Source of the DNA: Selenomonadales bacterium
Lineage (GTDB): Bacteria > Bacillota > Negativicutes > Sporomusales > UBA7701
Assembly: GCA_029975165.1 (NCBI GenBank)
Contig: JARKPR010000003.1
Span: 1 to 64,000 of the forward strand
Direction: 5' to 3'
Length of the DNA stretch: 64,000 nucleotides
Each line of letters starts with the position of its first letter. Positions within the stretch are counted from its first letter, which is position 1. The notes beneath the pieces are model-generated. The model had not been told where the DNA came from and ran no database searches. It saw nothing but the letters and a program-made list of their open reading frames with translations. Both the position numbers and the translations under genes were made by a program. Shown one piece after another: positions 29,230 through 37,331 of this stretch.

Positions 29230-29270
29230 AAAAAAAGAGGACACGCCGCGCGGCGTGTCCTCTTTTTTTA
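29230..29270. terminator. Bidirectional terminator
   Basis: A perfect 26-base palindrome (12-bp arms GAGGACACGCCG plus CG centre) flanked by A and T runs on either side. It separates the fusion gene (plus) from the nitroreductase gene (minus) and can end both. Confidence 0.93.
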
Positions 29271-29837
29271 CTCCAGCCAGAAAATGTCCGCATGCTTGCG
29301 CGGCGGCACCGGCGGCACCTGATCCGGCCAGCCCACCGGCGTAAGCGCCAGCAGCCGCCAGCCGTCCCTGTGGCTGAGGAAATCCAGCAGCTCGTCCTCC
29401 ACCCACAGCGGTCCCGTCATCCAGCACGTGCCCAGACCGGCCTCATGGGCCAGCAGCACGAAATTGTAAAACGCCGCCGCCACCGACTGGAAGCTGTCGT
29501 CCATGTACCCTTCCGTCTCCGGTTCCCTGGCCAGCGCCACCACCACCGCCGGCGCGCCGCCGAGATCGCGGAAATAGCCGTGAACGAGGGCGCGCATATT
29601 ATCCTTGAACAGAATCCTCAGCCTGATGTCGAGCTTGGCTATACACCTGCCGGCGATCGCCACCAGCTCGTCCTTCTTCTCGCCCGTCAGCACGAAAAAG
29701 CGCCACGGCTGGGTATTCATTGCCGACGGCGCCCACAGCGCCTCGCCGAGGATCTTCGTCAACAGTTCGCGCGGTACCGGATCAGGCTTGAAGCGGCGAA
29801 TGCTGCGCCTTTCCCGGATGGCTTGAAACAATTCCAC
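29268..29837 (-). CDS. Nitroreductase-family flavoprotein
   Basis: 189 residues of the NfsA/FRase-type nitroreductase family, FMN-dependent and cytoplasmic. Family text: FQAIRERRSIRRF at the N-terminus, ALWAPSAMNTQPWRFFVL, and GLGTCWMTGPLW with LALTPVGWP near the end. The start is taken as the GTG at 29837, nine bases after GGGGGAG. Physiological substrate unknown; such enzymes reduce quinones, nitro compounds or activate flavin ligands. Confidence 0.85.
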   Translation of the reverse strand: MELFQAIRERRSIRRFKPDPVPRELLTKILGEALWAPSAMNTQPWRFFVLTGEKKDELVAIAGRCIAKLDIRLRILFKDNMRALVHGYFRDLGGAPAVVVALAREPETEGYMDDSFQSVAAAFYNFVLLAHEAGLGTCWMTGPLWVEDELLDFLSHRDGWRLLALTPVGWPDQVPPVPPRKHADIFWLE

Positions 29838-30051
29838 GACGTCATCTCCCCCTGGCCGTCGATGAGGCCCCATCTGCCGTGCCCTGCCCGGCGTCCTTGC
29901 GTCCGGGGCTTTCCGAACAGCCTCTAAATCTCTCTTGATTCAATTCGCCCCGGTAAAGCGGACTCCTTCTCGGCAGGCGTTCCGCGGCGCCGGAAGCATA
30001 TATTGTAGCAGGAGGCCCGATAGGTTACAATATTACCAGGAGGGATGCCCC

Positions 30052-30405
30052 ATGGACACCACCACCGGCGAACAAAAACTGCTGGCCATCATCGCCCATC
30101 TTTCCTACCTGCTCGGCGGCCTGGGCTTCATCATCGCCCCGCTGCTCATCTTCCTGCTGAAAAAGGACGACAGCTTCGTCTACGAGCACGCCCGCCAGGC
30201 GCTCGTCGCCCACCTGGCCATCCTCGTCGCCTCGGCCCTCGTCGGCCTGCTGTGCTTCCTGCTCATCGGCATCCTGCTCGTGCCCGTCCTCGTCATCCTC
30301 TGGCTCGTCCTCCTCGTCACCTCGATTATCGCCGGCGCCCGGGCGCTGAACGGGGAATATTACCAATACCCCTTCATCCAAGGGCTTGTCGGCAAATTAC
30401 AGTAG
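30052..30405 (+). CDS. DUF4870 (Tic20-like) membrane protein
   Basis: 117 residues with three hydrophobic helices: about residues 10-35 (LLAIIAHLSYLLGGLGFIIA), 50-70 and 75-100. The pattern of an N-terminal E-x-K and the central Y-E-H-A-R-Q-A-L motif is typical of DUF4870. Function unknown. AGGAGG before the ATG at 30052 decides the start; the frame is open 117 bases further upstream without such a site. Repeat copy D follows the stop directly. Confidence 0.85.
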   Translation: MDTTTGEQKLLAIIAHLSYLLGGLGFIIAPLLIFLLKKDDSFVYEHARQALVAHLAILVASALVGLLCFLLIGILLVPVLVILWLVLLVTSIIAGARALNGEYYQYPFIQGLVGKLQ

Positions 30406-30410
30406 AGCCG

Positions 30411-30462
30411 CCCAGCAGCCTCCATCTGCGGCGTTGCTCCTCAAAACTCTTGAGGCTGCCTG
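30411..30462 (+). repeat. Structured 3'-UTR repeat, truncated copy D (after DUF4870)
   Basis: Starts six bases after the stop codon and contains the first core of the repeat family, CCATCTGCGGCGTTGCTC, but not the last core. The arm AGCAGCCTC before it can pair with GAGGCTGC of the terminator that follows, so the copy could compete with terminator folding. Confidence 0.65.
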
Positions 30463-30480
30463 TCCAGGCAGCCTCTTTTT
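30452..30480 (+). terminator. Terminator of DUF4870 gene
   Basis: Perfect 11-bp stem GAGGCTGCCTG/CAGGCAGCCTC with a two-base centre and five T residues, ending at the stop codon of the convergent PHP gene. Confidence 0.9.
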
Positions 30481-31253
30481 CACACCTTCACATACTCCGG
30501 CTTGCGTTCCTTATAATACACCGGCTTCAGCCCGCAGGCCGCCGCCATATCCACCGCCACCGCAAAATGCTTGCCGATCTCCCCCGGCCGGTGGGCGTCC
30601 GAGCCGATCGTCACCAGCTTCCCGCCCAACTGGCGGAACCGGTGGTATATCGGCAGCAGCGCCGCCACCGCATCGGCGTCCCCCAGGCGGCGGGTGTTGA
30701 TCTCCAGCGCCTTCTCGGCCTGCGCCAGCCGCGCCAGCACCGCATCGAGCGCGGCGGCGAACTCGCCGTAATGCAGCTCGGGGTCCTTGTAGCGGGCATA
30801 GCGGGCGATATAATCGACATGCCCCAGGCTGTCGATGAAATCGTAGCACCCCAGGCAATCGGCCATCGACGCCAGATACTGACCGTAAACCTCCGCCTTG
30901 CTGCGGCGGAGATAAAAGCCCTCCTGATAAATGTCGATGCGGTCGATCACATGAATCGAACCGATCACGAAATCGAAACCATGGCCGCCGACAACCGCCG
31001 CGTTCCCCGGCGTCTGGTCGACCCGCATGCCGATCTCGATCCCCAGCAGCACCCTATCGCTGCGGTAGGCGGCATACGCGCGCAGATACTCGTCTACATC
31101 GAACACGAACGCCTTCGGCTCGGGATAATCGAGGTCCAGGTGCTCGGTCACGATTATGCCGAGGCCCAGCTCGCGACCCCTGGCCGTCGCCTCGTCGATC
31201 GTCATCCGCGAATCGGTGGAAAACCTGGTATGCATATGCGTGTCGTACAGCAT
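30480..31253 (-). CDS. PHP-domain histidinol-phosphatase-like protein
   Basis: 257 residues of the PHP superfamily. Metal ligands are visible: DTHMHTRFS at residues 4-12, EHLD near 38, GIEIG near 72, GSIHVID near 98, SLGHVDY near 142, and GSDAHRPG near 219. The layout is that of HisK-type histidinol phosphatase, the last-but-one steps of histidine synthesis in Firmicutes, but no his gene is adjacent, so another phosphoester is possible. It is followed upstream by an EamA transporter on the same strand. Confidence 0.85.
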   Translation of the reverse strand: MLYDTHMHTRFSTDSRMTIDEATARGRELGLGIIVTEHLDLDYPEPKAFVFDVDEYLRAYAAYRSDRVLLGIEIGMRVDQTPGNAAVVGGHGFDFVIGSIHVIDRIDIYQEGFYLRRSKAEVYGQYLASMADCLGCYDFIDSLGHVDYIARYARYKDPELHYGEFAAALDAVLARLAQAEKALEINTRRLGDADAVAALLPIYHRFRQLGGKLVTIGSDAHRPGEIGKHFAVAVDMAAACGLKPVYYKERKPEYVKV

Positions 31254-31270
31254 AGACGCCTCCGCTACAC

Positions 31271-32185
31271 TTATTGCCGCTCCGCGGCGCCGGCCGGCGC
31301 GGGCGTCTTCGGACGGGCGCGGTACACGCCCCAGAATATCACCGCCGCCCCGGCCGCCTGCAGCAGTCCGAACTCCTCGCCCAGCAGCAGGTACCCGGAC
31401 GCCACCGCGAAAACGGGGGAAATATTATTATATAGCGACGTCCGCGCGCTGCCGAGCTTGCCTACGCCCCACACCCACAGGAAGTTGCCCGCGCAGATGG
31501 CGATCACCCCCGAATAGGCGATACTCAGCCAGGCCGCCGGCGTCACGTTCCGCCAGGACAGGGCGAGGAAATCGGGCAGGGCGATGAACGCGAACAGCGC
31601 CGCCGAAACAGTCACAACAAAAGCCGTCACCTGATAAGCCGAATACTTGGCCAGCGGCCGCGAAAAAACGGTGAAATACCCGTAGCCGAACTGGGCCGTC
31701 AGCAGCAGGAGCGCGCCCAGCCAGTGCTCGCTCGCCAGGCTCACCGCCTTGCCCGAACCGGCGACGATCAGCGCCACCCCGGCCAGCGACGCCGCGATCC
31801 CGGCCGCCACCCGGCCAGTGATCGGCTCGATCCGCCACACGCGGTTGATGACCGCCACCGCCACCGGCAGCAGGCAGCCGATCAAGGACGTATTGCCGGC
31901 CGTCGTCCGCTCCACCCCGGCAACGAAGCCCAGTTGAAAAACGAAAAACCCGCACAAGCTGACCTTGAGCATCGGCACCACATCCGCCCGGTCGAGCGGC
32001 CGGTAGCCGCCGGCGGCGAACACCGCCGCCCAGGCCACCGCCGTCGCCAGCAGCAGGCGCAAAGCGTTGTAAGCGACGAACGGGACGGTAGCGAGGCCGA
32101 TCTTCACGATCGCCGGATGAATCCCCCAGATGAAAGCGACCGAAAGCAACACCAGCTCAATAAAGACAAAACTTCTGCCCTGCAT
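31271..32185 (-). CDS. EamA/DMT-family transporter
   Basis: 304 residues with ten hydrophobic helices in two EamA repeats (first repeat from LVLLSVAFIWGIHPAIVKIG; second from LGALLLLTAQFGYGYFTVF). Such proteins export amino acids or small metabolites. The ATG at 32185 is chosen because AAGGTGGGGGG precedes it. It lies 17 bases upstream of the PHP gene on the same strand and is probably cotranscribed. Substrate unknown. Confidence 0.85.
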   Translation of the reverse strand: MQGRSFVFIELVLLSVAFIWGIHPAIVKIGLATVPFVAYNALRLLLATAVAWAAVFAAGGYRPLDRADVVPMLKVSLCGFFVFQLGFVAGVERTTAGNTSLIGCLLPVAVAVINRVWRIEPITGRVAAGIAASLAGVALIVAGSGKAVSLASEHWLGALLLLTAQFGYGYFTVFSRPLAKYSAYQVTAFVVTVSAALFAFIALPDFLALSWRNVTPAAWLSIAYSGVIAICAGNFLWVWGVGKLGSARTSLYNNISPVFAVASGYLLLGEEFGLLQAAGAAVIFWGVYRARPKTPAPAGAAERQ

Positions 32186-32406
32186 GTCCCCCCACCTTAT
32201 AGCTGCGCAATATATCATAGTACGGCCGGGCAGAGCCCACATGCACTATTATATTCCGGGCCGGAGCGGCAAATCCTCCCCTGCCGCGCATCGCGGGGAA
32301 AATTCCGCCCGCCGCGCGGGTCTTTTTATTTTGCCGGCCAGGCAGGTTACCGGCCCCGCCGCGGACAATATTAACACGACAACGACTATCGGGACGGTGG
32401 ACACCC
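32186..32406. other. Intergenic region between EamA and MFS genes
   Basis: 221 bases between divergent genes. No gene supported. It is GC-rich apart from short AT stretches around 32210-32260; no consensus promoter stands out. Confidence 0.4.
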
Positions 32407-33651
32407 ATGCCGCAAAAAACCTTCTACCGGGGCAGCGTAATAGCGACCATCTTTTTAACCGCCATGGTCGCCTTCGCCGGCCGCGTCAACATCAGCGTCA
32501 TCCTGCCCGCCGTCAAGGAAGAATTCCTCATCAGCAACTTCGAGGCCGGGGCGCTGTTCAGCTTTTTCTTCCTCGGCTACGTAGTCACCCAGTTGCCCGC
32601 CGGCTACTGGCTCCGCCGCTGCGGCGCCCGCGGCACCGCCGCCCTCATGGTGCTCGGCTTCTCCGTCATGACCGTCCTCATCGGCACCGCCGGCTCAGTG
32701 GCGGCGCTGAAATTCTACCGCTTCGGCCTCGGCTTCACCCAGGGCCCGGCCACCGTCGCCTACGCCGTCCTCATCAACAACTGGTTCCCGCCCCGGGAGA
32801 AAGGCACCGCCGTCGGCGTCTACCTCGCCAGCCTCATGGTCGCCCCCATCCTCGTCCCGCCGCTGTGCGTCTTTATCATGCTCACCTACGGCTGGCGCGA
32901 CGTGCTGTACCTCACCGCCCTCCCCGGCTTCGTCATGGCGGCCGTCTGGTACGCCGTCATGCGCACCACCCCCGAGGAATGCCCGCGCTGCTCCGCAAGC
33001 GAACTGGCCCACATCCGCGCCGGCGAAGGCCCGGTCGACGCCGACCGCCCGGGGCTGCTCGCCACCGGCCGGCAGGTCTTCACCTCCTGGAACATCTGGG
33101 GCGACACCCTCGCCTACCTGCTCTTCCTGGCGGTATTCTACGGACTGATGACCTGGGTGCCCTCCTACCTCGTCACCGCTAAACAGTATTCCTTCGCCCG
33201 CATGGGCTTCGTGGCCGCCGCCCCCTGGCTCGGCGGCGCCCTCGGCGTAGTCTTCGGCGGCTGGCTGTCCGACCGCGTCTTCGCCAAGCGCCGCAAGCCC
33301 AGCATGCTGCTCACCTGCGCCGCCACGGCGGTAATGATGTTCCTCATCCCCCACGCGCCCGACAGCCCGGCCGCCGTCGCCGCCGTGCTGCTCGCCGCCG
33401 GCTTCCTCCTCAACATCGGCTTCTCGTCCTTCACCGCCTACCCGATGGCCCTGACCACCCAGCGGACCTACCCGCTGGCCATCGGCCTCGTCAACGGCTG
33501 CGGCAACATCGGCGGCTTCTTCTCGCCCATGGTCGCCGGCCACCTTTTAGACATCTACGGCAGCTACACCGCCGTCTTCACCTTCTTCGCCCTCTGCGCC
33601 GCCGCGGCGTCGGCCATCCTCCTCACCATCCGCGAGCCGGCCCAAAAATAA
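32407..33651 (+). CDS. MFS transporter
   Basis: 414 residues with twelve predicted helices. The loop between helices 2 and 3 reads GYWLRRCGARG, and the N-terminal signature FAGRVNISVILPAVKEEF resembles the anion:cation symporter branch of MFS, which moves organic anions and nitrate-type substrates. The ATG has GGTGG upstream. It stands alone between an intergenic region and a terminator. The substrate cannot be assigned. Confidence 0.85.
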   Translation: MPQKTFYRGSVIATIFLTAMVAFAGRVNISVILPAVKEEFLISNFEAGALFSFFFLGYVVTQLPAGYWLRRCGARGTAALMVLGFSVMTVLIGTAGSVAALKFYRFGLGFTQGPATVAYAVLINNWFPPREKGTAVGVYLASLMVAPILVPPLCVFIMLTYGWRDVLYLTALPGFVMAAVWYAVMRTTPEECPRCSASELAHIRAGEGPVDADRPGLLATGRQVFTSWNIWGDTLAYLLFLAVFYGLMTWVPSYLVTAKQYSFARMGFVAAAPWLGGALGVVFGGWLSDRVFAKRRKPSMLLTCAATAVMMFLIPHAPDSPAAVAAVLLAAGFLLNIGFSSFTAYPMALTTQRTYPLAIGLVNGCGNIGGFFSPMVAGHLLDIYGSYTAVFTFFALCAAAASAILLTIREPAQK

Positions 33652-33691
33652 CCGCCGGCGATACCCGCCCCGCCTCCCGGCGCATACGCCA

Positions 33692-33727
33692 AGCCCCGCC
33701 AGCCATCCCGGCCGGCGGGGCTTTTTC
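33692..33727 (+). terminator. Terminator of MFS gene
   Basis: AGCCCCGCC pairs with GGCGGGGCT across a 13-base loop, followed by five T residues. Confidence 0.85.
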
Positions 33728-33762
33728 CCGTTGCAGCGCTGTCCCTTGTAGCGGCCTCCGGC

Positions 33763-34452
33763 CTACGCCGGATTAAACCGGTAGCCCGAGCCCCACAACG
33801 TCTCGATATACTCGGGGTTCGACGGGTCCTTCTCGATCTTCTTGCGGATCTTCTGGATATGCACGGCGACAGTGGCGGCATCGCCGCAATACTCGTCCCC
33901 CCACAGCGTATTGAAAATATGCTCCTTGCTGAAAACGATATTCGGATTCGCGGCCAGGAAAACCAGCAGCTCGTACTCCCTAGCCGTAAGCTGCACCTCC
34001 CGGCCGTTTACGAACACCTTATGGGCGGCGGTATTGATCTCCAGCCCCTTATGCTGGATGACCTCCGCCGCGGCGCCGCGGCCTTTCAGCCGCTCGTACC
34101 GCCTGACGTGGGCCTTGATCCTCGCCGTCAGCTCGGCCGGGCTGAAGGGCTTGGTCAGATAATCGTCCGCCCCGCAATCCAGGCCGCGGATCTTATCGAT
34201 ATCCTCGCTCCGGGCCGACACCACGATAATCGGTATCTCCCGGTTCCGCCTTATTTCCTTGATGATTTCGTAGCCGTCCTTCTGCGGCAGCATCAAATCG
34301 ACGACCACCACGTCATACCGGCCGGAGACCGCCTTCTTCAGCCCCTCCAGGCCATCCTGGGCAATGTCGGCCTTATAGCCGTGCAATTGCAGATAATCGC
34401 GCTCCAGTTCGGCGATATCCAAGTCGTCCTCGACAATCAGAATACGTTTCAT
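33763..34452 (-). CDS. OmpR-family response regulator
   Basis: 229 residues: receiver domain 1-120 with acidic pocket EDD near residue 8, phosphorylated Asp in VVDLMLPQKDGYE near 53 and KPFSPAEL with the conserved lysine; winged-helix DNA-binding domain 130-229 (LTAREYELLVFLA, VAVHIQKIRKKIE, ETLWGSGYRF). It overlaps the histidine kinase start side by four bases (kinase stop and regulator start, ATGA), so it is the cognate partner. Probable targets are its own operon and metal or redox genes, by context only. Confidence 0.94.
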   Translation of the reverse strand: MKRILIVEDDLDIAELERDYLQLHGYKADIAQDGLEGLKKAVSGRYDVVVVDLMLPQKDGYEIIKEIRRNREIPIIVVSARSEDIDKIRGLDCGADDYLTKPFSPAELTARIKAHVRRYERLKGRGAAAEVIQHKGLEINTAAHKVFVNGREVQLTAREYELLVFLAANPNIVFSKEHIFNTLWGDEYCGDAATVAVHIQKIRKKIEKDPSNPEYIETLWGSGYRFNPA

Positions 34453-35633
34453 TCGCCAACCTCACCCCCGCCGTCACAGGCAATCGGCAGCATCACGGTA
34501 AAACGGCTGCCCTCGTCCCGCGCGCTCGCCACGGTTATCCGCCCGCCGTGGGCCGCCACCAGCTCCCTGGCGATGGCCAGCCCCAGGCCGGAATTCAAGT
34601 CCTTGGGCCGTTCGCCGGCCACGCGGTAAAAGCGGTCGAAAATGAACGGCAGCTTATCCGCGGGAATCCCCGGCCCGTTGTCGGCGATAGCGACGCAAAC
34701 GAAGCCCTCCTGCCGGTAAAGCCTCGCCTTTATCGCCAGTCCCGTTTCCGGGCCGTGCTGGACGGCGTTGCCGAGAATATTGTTCAGCGCCTGGTGGATT
34801 CGCTTGCCGTCGAGCTTCAGCCGGCAATCGTCCGCCAGCTCGTCGCGGTACTCGAACCCGACGCCCCGCTCCGCGAAATCGAACTTGTATTCCTCCATCA
34901 GGTCGCCCATAAAAGCGCGGACCGGCACAGCCTCGAAAACGAACTCCAGCTTTTGCATATCCAGTTTCGCAAACAGAAACAGATCGTCGATGAGCTTATT
35001 GACATAAACAATATTGTGATGGATGGTCTGCAGGTACCTGGCCTCGTTCCCCGCTTGGGCCGGCGCCCCTTCCAGCAGCGCCTCAACGTACCCCTGGATC
35101 GCTGCCAGCGGCGTCTTCAAATCATGCGAAATATTGGCGATCAGCGCCTTGCGGTTTTCCTCGTACTCGGCCTGCATCTTTTCGGCCGCCGACAGCTTGG
35201 CCGTCATCGCGTTGAAAGCGGCGATCAGGAAGCCCAGATCGTTGGGCTTATCGTATTCCACCTTGACGTCGTAGTTCCCGTCGGCGACCTCGTCCAAGCC
35301 CCGTTTCAAGCTTTCCACCGGCTTGAACACCCTTTTTTCCAGCCGCAGCAGGAAAAAAAACTGCAAGGCCTCCTTGGCGACAATCAACGCCGCGAAAAAA
35401 ATGCCGACCCCTTTGAACCCCACCCAGCTGAACAGCAGATAAAGGATTACCAGGCTGAACAGCGCGGCGCCGGGCCGGAAATAGCGGAAATACCGGTAAT
35501 GCCGCAGGAACTGGCCGTGATGGCGCTGCGCATGGAGCTCGTGCAGCCGCCGGAACTTCTCCTTCATCTGGCTGCGGCACTGTTCGTCGGAACAATGCCG
35601 ACACGGGTGATGCCGGAACTCGTGCCTGAACAT
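34449..35633 (-). CDS. Sensor histidine kinase with Cys/His-rich N-terminus
   Basis: 394 residues wait in this order: a cytoplasmic N-terminal tail rich in His and Cys (HEFRHHPCRHCSDEQC, then HELHAQRHHGQFLRHY), two adjacent hydrophobic helices at about 65-105, a HAMP-like linker, HisKA with NISHDLKTPLAAIQGYVEA, and HATPase (NNILGNAVQHG, DNGPGIP, GLGLAIA). The N-terminal tail could bind a metal ion or cluster, so the signal may be metal or redox; that is inference. The ATG at 35633 has CAGGTGG upstream. It overlaps the response regulator gene. Confidence 0.88.
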   Translation of the reverse strand: MFRHEFRHHPCRHCSDEQCRSQMKEKFRRLHELHAQRHHGQFLRHYRYFRYFRPGAALFSLVILYLLFSWVGFKGVGIFFAALIVAKEALQFFFLLRLEKRVFKPVESLKRGLDEVADGNYDVKVEYDKPNDLGFLIAAFNAMTAKLSAAEKMQAEYEENRKALIANISHDLKTPLAAIQGYVEALLEGAPAQAGNEARYLQTIHHNIVYVNKLIDDLFLFAKLDMQKLEFVFEAVPVRAFMGDLMEEYKFDFAERGVGFEYRDELADDCRLKLDGKRIHQALNNILGNAVQHGPETGLAIKARLYRQEGFVCVAIADNGPGIPADKLPFIFDRFYRVAGERPKDLNSGLGLAIARELVAAHGGRITVASARDEGSRFTVMLPIACDGGGEVGE

Positions 35634-35737
35634 TATTACCACCTGCCGGGATTTTTCGTGCTTTCGTACATCATTATAGTGCACGGGAACGCGGGGCGCA
35701 AAACAATCCTGCGCCCCGCGCCATATGCATTATCCCC

Positions 35738-35941
35738 TCAACACTGCAGCCGCACGCGGTACACGATCGCCCGCTGCCGGCAGACCTTCCTGCAAACGCC
35801 GCAGCGCCGGCATTTATTCTTATCGATCTGCATCTCCCCCGCCGCCGACGGCCCGATCGCCCCCGCCGGGCAGGCAGCAAGGCACCGGCCGCAGCTCATG
35901 CACAGCACGGGACGGATGAGATATTCCCGCCGGAGATTCAT
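35738..35941 (-). CDS. Small 2[4Fe-4S] ferredoxin-like protein
   Basis: 67 residues with two cluster motifs, CMSCGRCLAACP and CRRCGVCRKVC, in the usual ferredoxin spacing. The second motif ends without the usual proline. It carries basic rather than acidic surface residues, unusual for ferredoxins. Twelve bases separate it from the upstream His-rich gene and about 100 from the downstream kinase, so the four genes form one probable operon. Confidence 0.85.
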   Translation of the reverse strand: MNLRREYLIRPVLCMSCGRCLAACPAGAIGPSAAGEMQIDKNKCRRCGVCRKVCRQRAIVYRVRLQC

Positions 35942-35953
35942 CCGCTTATCCCG

Positions 35954-36610
35954 TCACCAGGCCAAGGACAGCTCCGCCCTGGCCGTCAGGTCATGCGGCG
36001 CGTCCGGCCCGTCCTTGCGGGTCCCGGCAAAGGTGGCGACCAGCTTCTCGACCTCGGAATTCTTATTGGCGAAGATCTCGACGTCGAAATCGACGTCGTC
36101 CGCCCCCCAGAACTCCTTCATAAACCCGTGCCCGCGATGCTGGCACGCCTCCGCCCATTTCAGCCTCTCGCGCAGCAGCGCCTTGGCATCCTCGGGCAGG
36201 TCGGCGGCGCTGAGGGAAATAACCGTCGTCCTGTCCTCCCGCTCCTCGGTCCGCACGGCCGTCAACACACCCAGGGCGAACGCCAGCCTGGCCAGCCCGC
36301 CTTTCAGGCCCGCGTGCCCGCAGCCGTGGGCATGGTGCATGGGCCGGAAGAACCCGTGATGCCGGCACTCGCCCGCGCCAGGCATGGCAAACTCGGTGAC
36401 GCTCTCGTGCTTTACCGCCTTGCCCTCGCAATCCAGCTCGGTGGTGATTTTGGCCTTGGTCCGGCCGCTCGGGAGATCCTTCACGAAATCGTTGCGGAGG
36501 GAAAAGACCTGCGTCCCGCCCTTGCTCACCTGCACCGCAAGCGTCCCGTCGAATACCTCCTTGTTCTTCATCGTCCTGACCACATCGTACAAAATCTTAA
36601 GTTTGTTCAC
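35954..36610 (-). CDS. His/Cys-rich hypothetical protein
   Basis: 218 residues, no signal peptide. Residues 1-75 look like a small beta-rich domain (LAVQVSKGGTQVFSLRNDF). A striking central stretch, GECRHHGFFRPMHHAHGCGHAG at about 79-100, is full of metal-ligand residues (given here as GECRHHGF and MHHAHGCGHAG). The rest is helical and acidic. Start GTG at 36610 with AGGGAGG upstream. Together with the kinase whose N-terminus is also His/Cys-rich, this suggests metal or haem binding. I do not recognise the family. Confidence 0.7.
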   Translation of the reverse strand: MNKLKILYDVVRTMKNKEVFDGTLAVQVSKGGTQVFSLRNDFVKDLPSGRTKAKITTELDCEGKAVKHESVTEFAMPGAGECRHHGFFRPMHHAHGCGHAGLKGGLARLAFALGVLTAVRTEEREDRTTVISLSAADLPEDAKALLRERLKWAEACQHRGHGFMKEFWGADDVDFDVEIFANKNSEVEKLVATFAGTRKDGPDAPHDLTARAELSLAW

Positions 36611-36878
36611 AGCTCATAACCTCCCTGTCGTTGATGAGGTTATTATAAAAGCAGATATTAAACCGCCGATAAAGCATTTTTAAAAAAACTATAAAAAGGC
36701 CTTAAACCTTTTTAAACGCCAAGCGGCCGCGCACGGGAAGCCCCGCCACATCGCTTTTCCCTATGGGGCTATAATTCTTTTTCGCATTTGTAATCCAGGC
36801 TACAAAGGGTCGGCGGGAGCAAGTGATAAGCTTAACGTAGTAACGGAATCACGAATATTGCGAAAGTGAGGCCGCCTC
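36611..36878. other. Regulatory region between the His-rich gene and gcvH
   Basis: 268 bases, divergent. Contains an AAAAAGG/CCTTTTT inverted repeat near 36692-36713, a TATAAT at 36770-36775, and the TTTGTA-N8-TACAAA palindrome annotated separately. On the minus strand TATAAT at about 36646-36641 probably serves the His-rich gene. No coding sequence seen. Confidence 0.55.
36787..36806. promoter_or_regulatory. Crp/Fnr-type palindrome upstream of gcvH
   Basis: Perfect inverted repeat TTTGTA-N8-TACAAA. The form TGTA-N8-TACA suits a Crp/Fnr-superfamily dimer, and such a regulator is encoded at 41352 in the same locus. If the -10 is the TGATAAG near 36824-36830, the palindrome centre falls near -41, the class II activator position. 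If the TATAAT at 36770 is used, the site would sit just after the transcription start and repress. Confidence 0.6.
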
Positions 36879-37289
36879 ATGAGCAACGGCACGAAACCGG
36901 TCGACGCGCTGCGCTTCCCCGCCATCCTCTACCACCGCGAACACACCTGGCTCCAGGCCGACGGCGACGCCGCCAGAGTCGGCATATCCGACTACGCCCA
37001 GGACGAACTGGGCGACATCATCTTCTTCGAGCTGCCCGCCGTCGGCCAGCGCTTCGCCGCCGGCCAAAGCTTCGGCAGCGTCGAATCCGTCAAAGTCGTC
37101 TCCACCCTCTACATGCCGGTCGGCGGCGAAGTGCTGGCCGTGAACGACGCGCTTGCCGATACCCCCGAACTCGCCAACCGCGACCCCTACGGCGATGGCT
37201 GGATAATCGCCGTCAAGCCCGACGGCCCCGGCCGCGGCGGCCTGCTGACCAGCCGGGAATACCGCGAATACCTTAAAACCCTGAAATAA
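36879..37289 (+). CDS. gcvH: GcvH-like lipoyl carrier protein
   Basis: 136 residues of the glycine cleavage H protein family. The lipoylated lysine lies in VESVKVVSTLYMPVGGEV, here at about residue 70; the N-terminal HEHTWL-type signature reads HREHTWLQ. Length and fold are those of GcvH. But no gcvP, gcvT or other glycine cleavage gene is near; instead it leads a probable operon with a glutaredoxin-like fusion and an arylsulfotransferase, and a lipoate ligase lies 5 kb on. It may therefore carry lipoate for sulfur chemistry, as LbpA proteins do in the sHdr system. That is inference. Confidence 0.85.
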   Translation: MSNGTKPVDALRFPAILYHREHTWLQADGDAARVGISDYAQDELGDIIFFELPAVGQRFAAGQSFGSVESVKVVSTLYMPVGGEVLAVNDALADTPELANRDPYGDGWIIAVKPDGPGRGGLLTSREYREYLKTLK

Positions 37290-37331
37290 CCCTTAACCCG
37301 CCATCCGCATACAGAGTCAGGAGGCGATACG

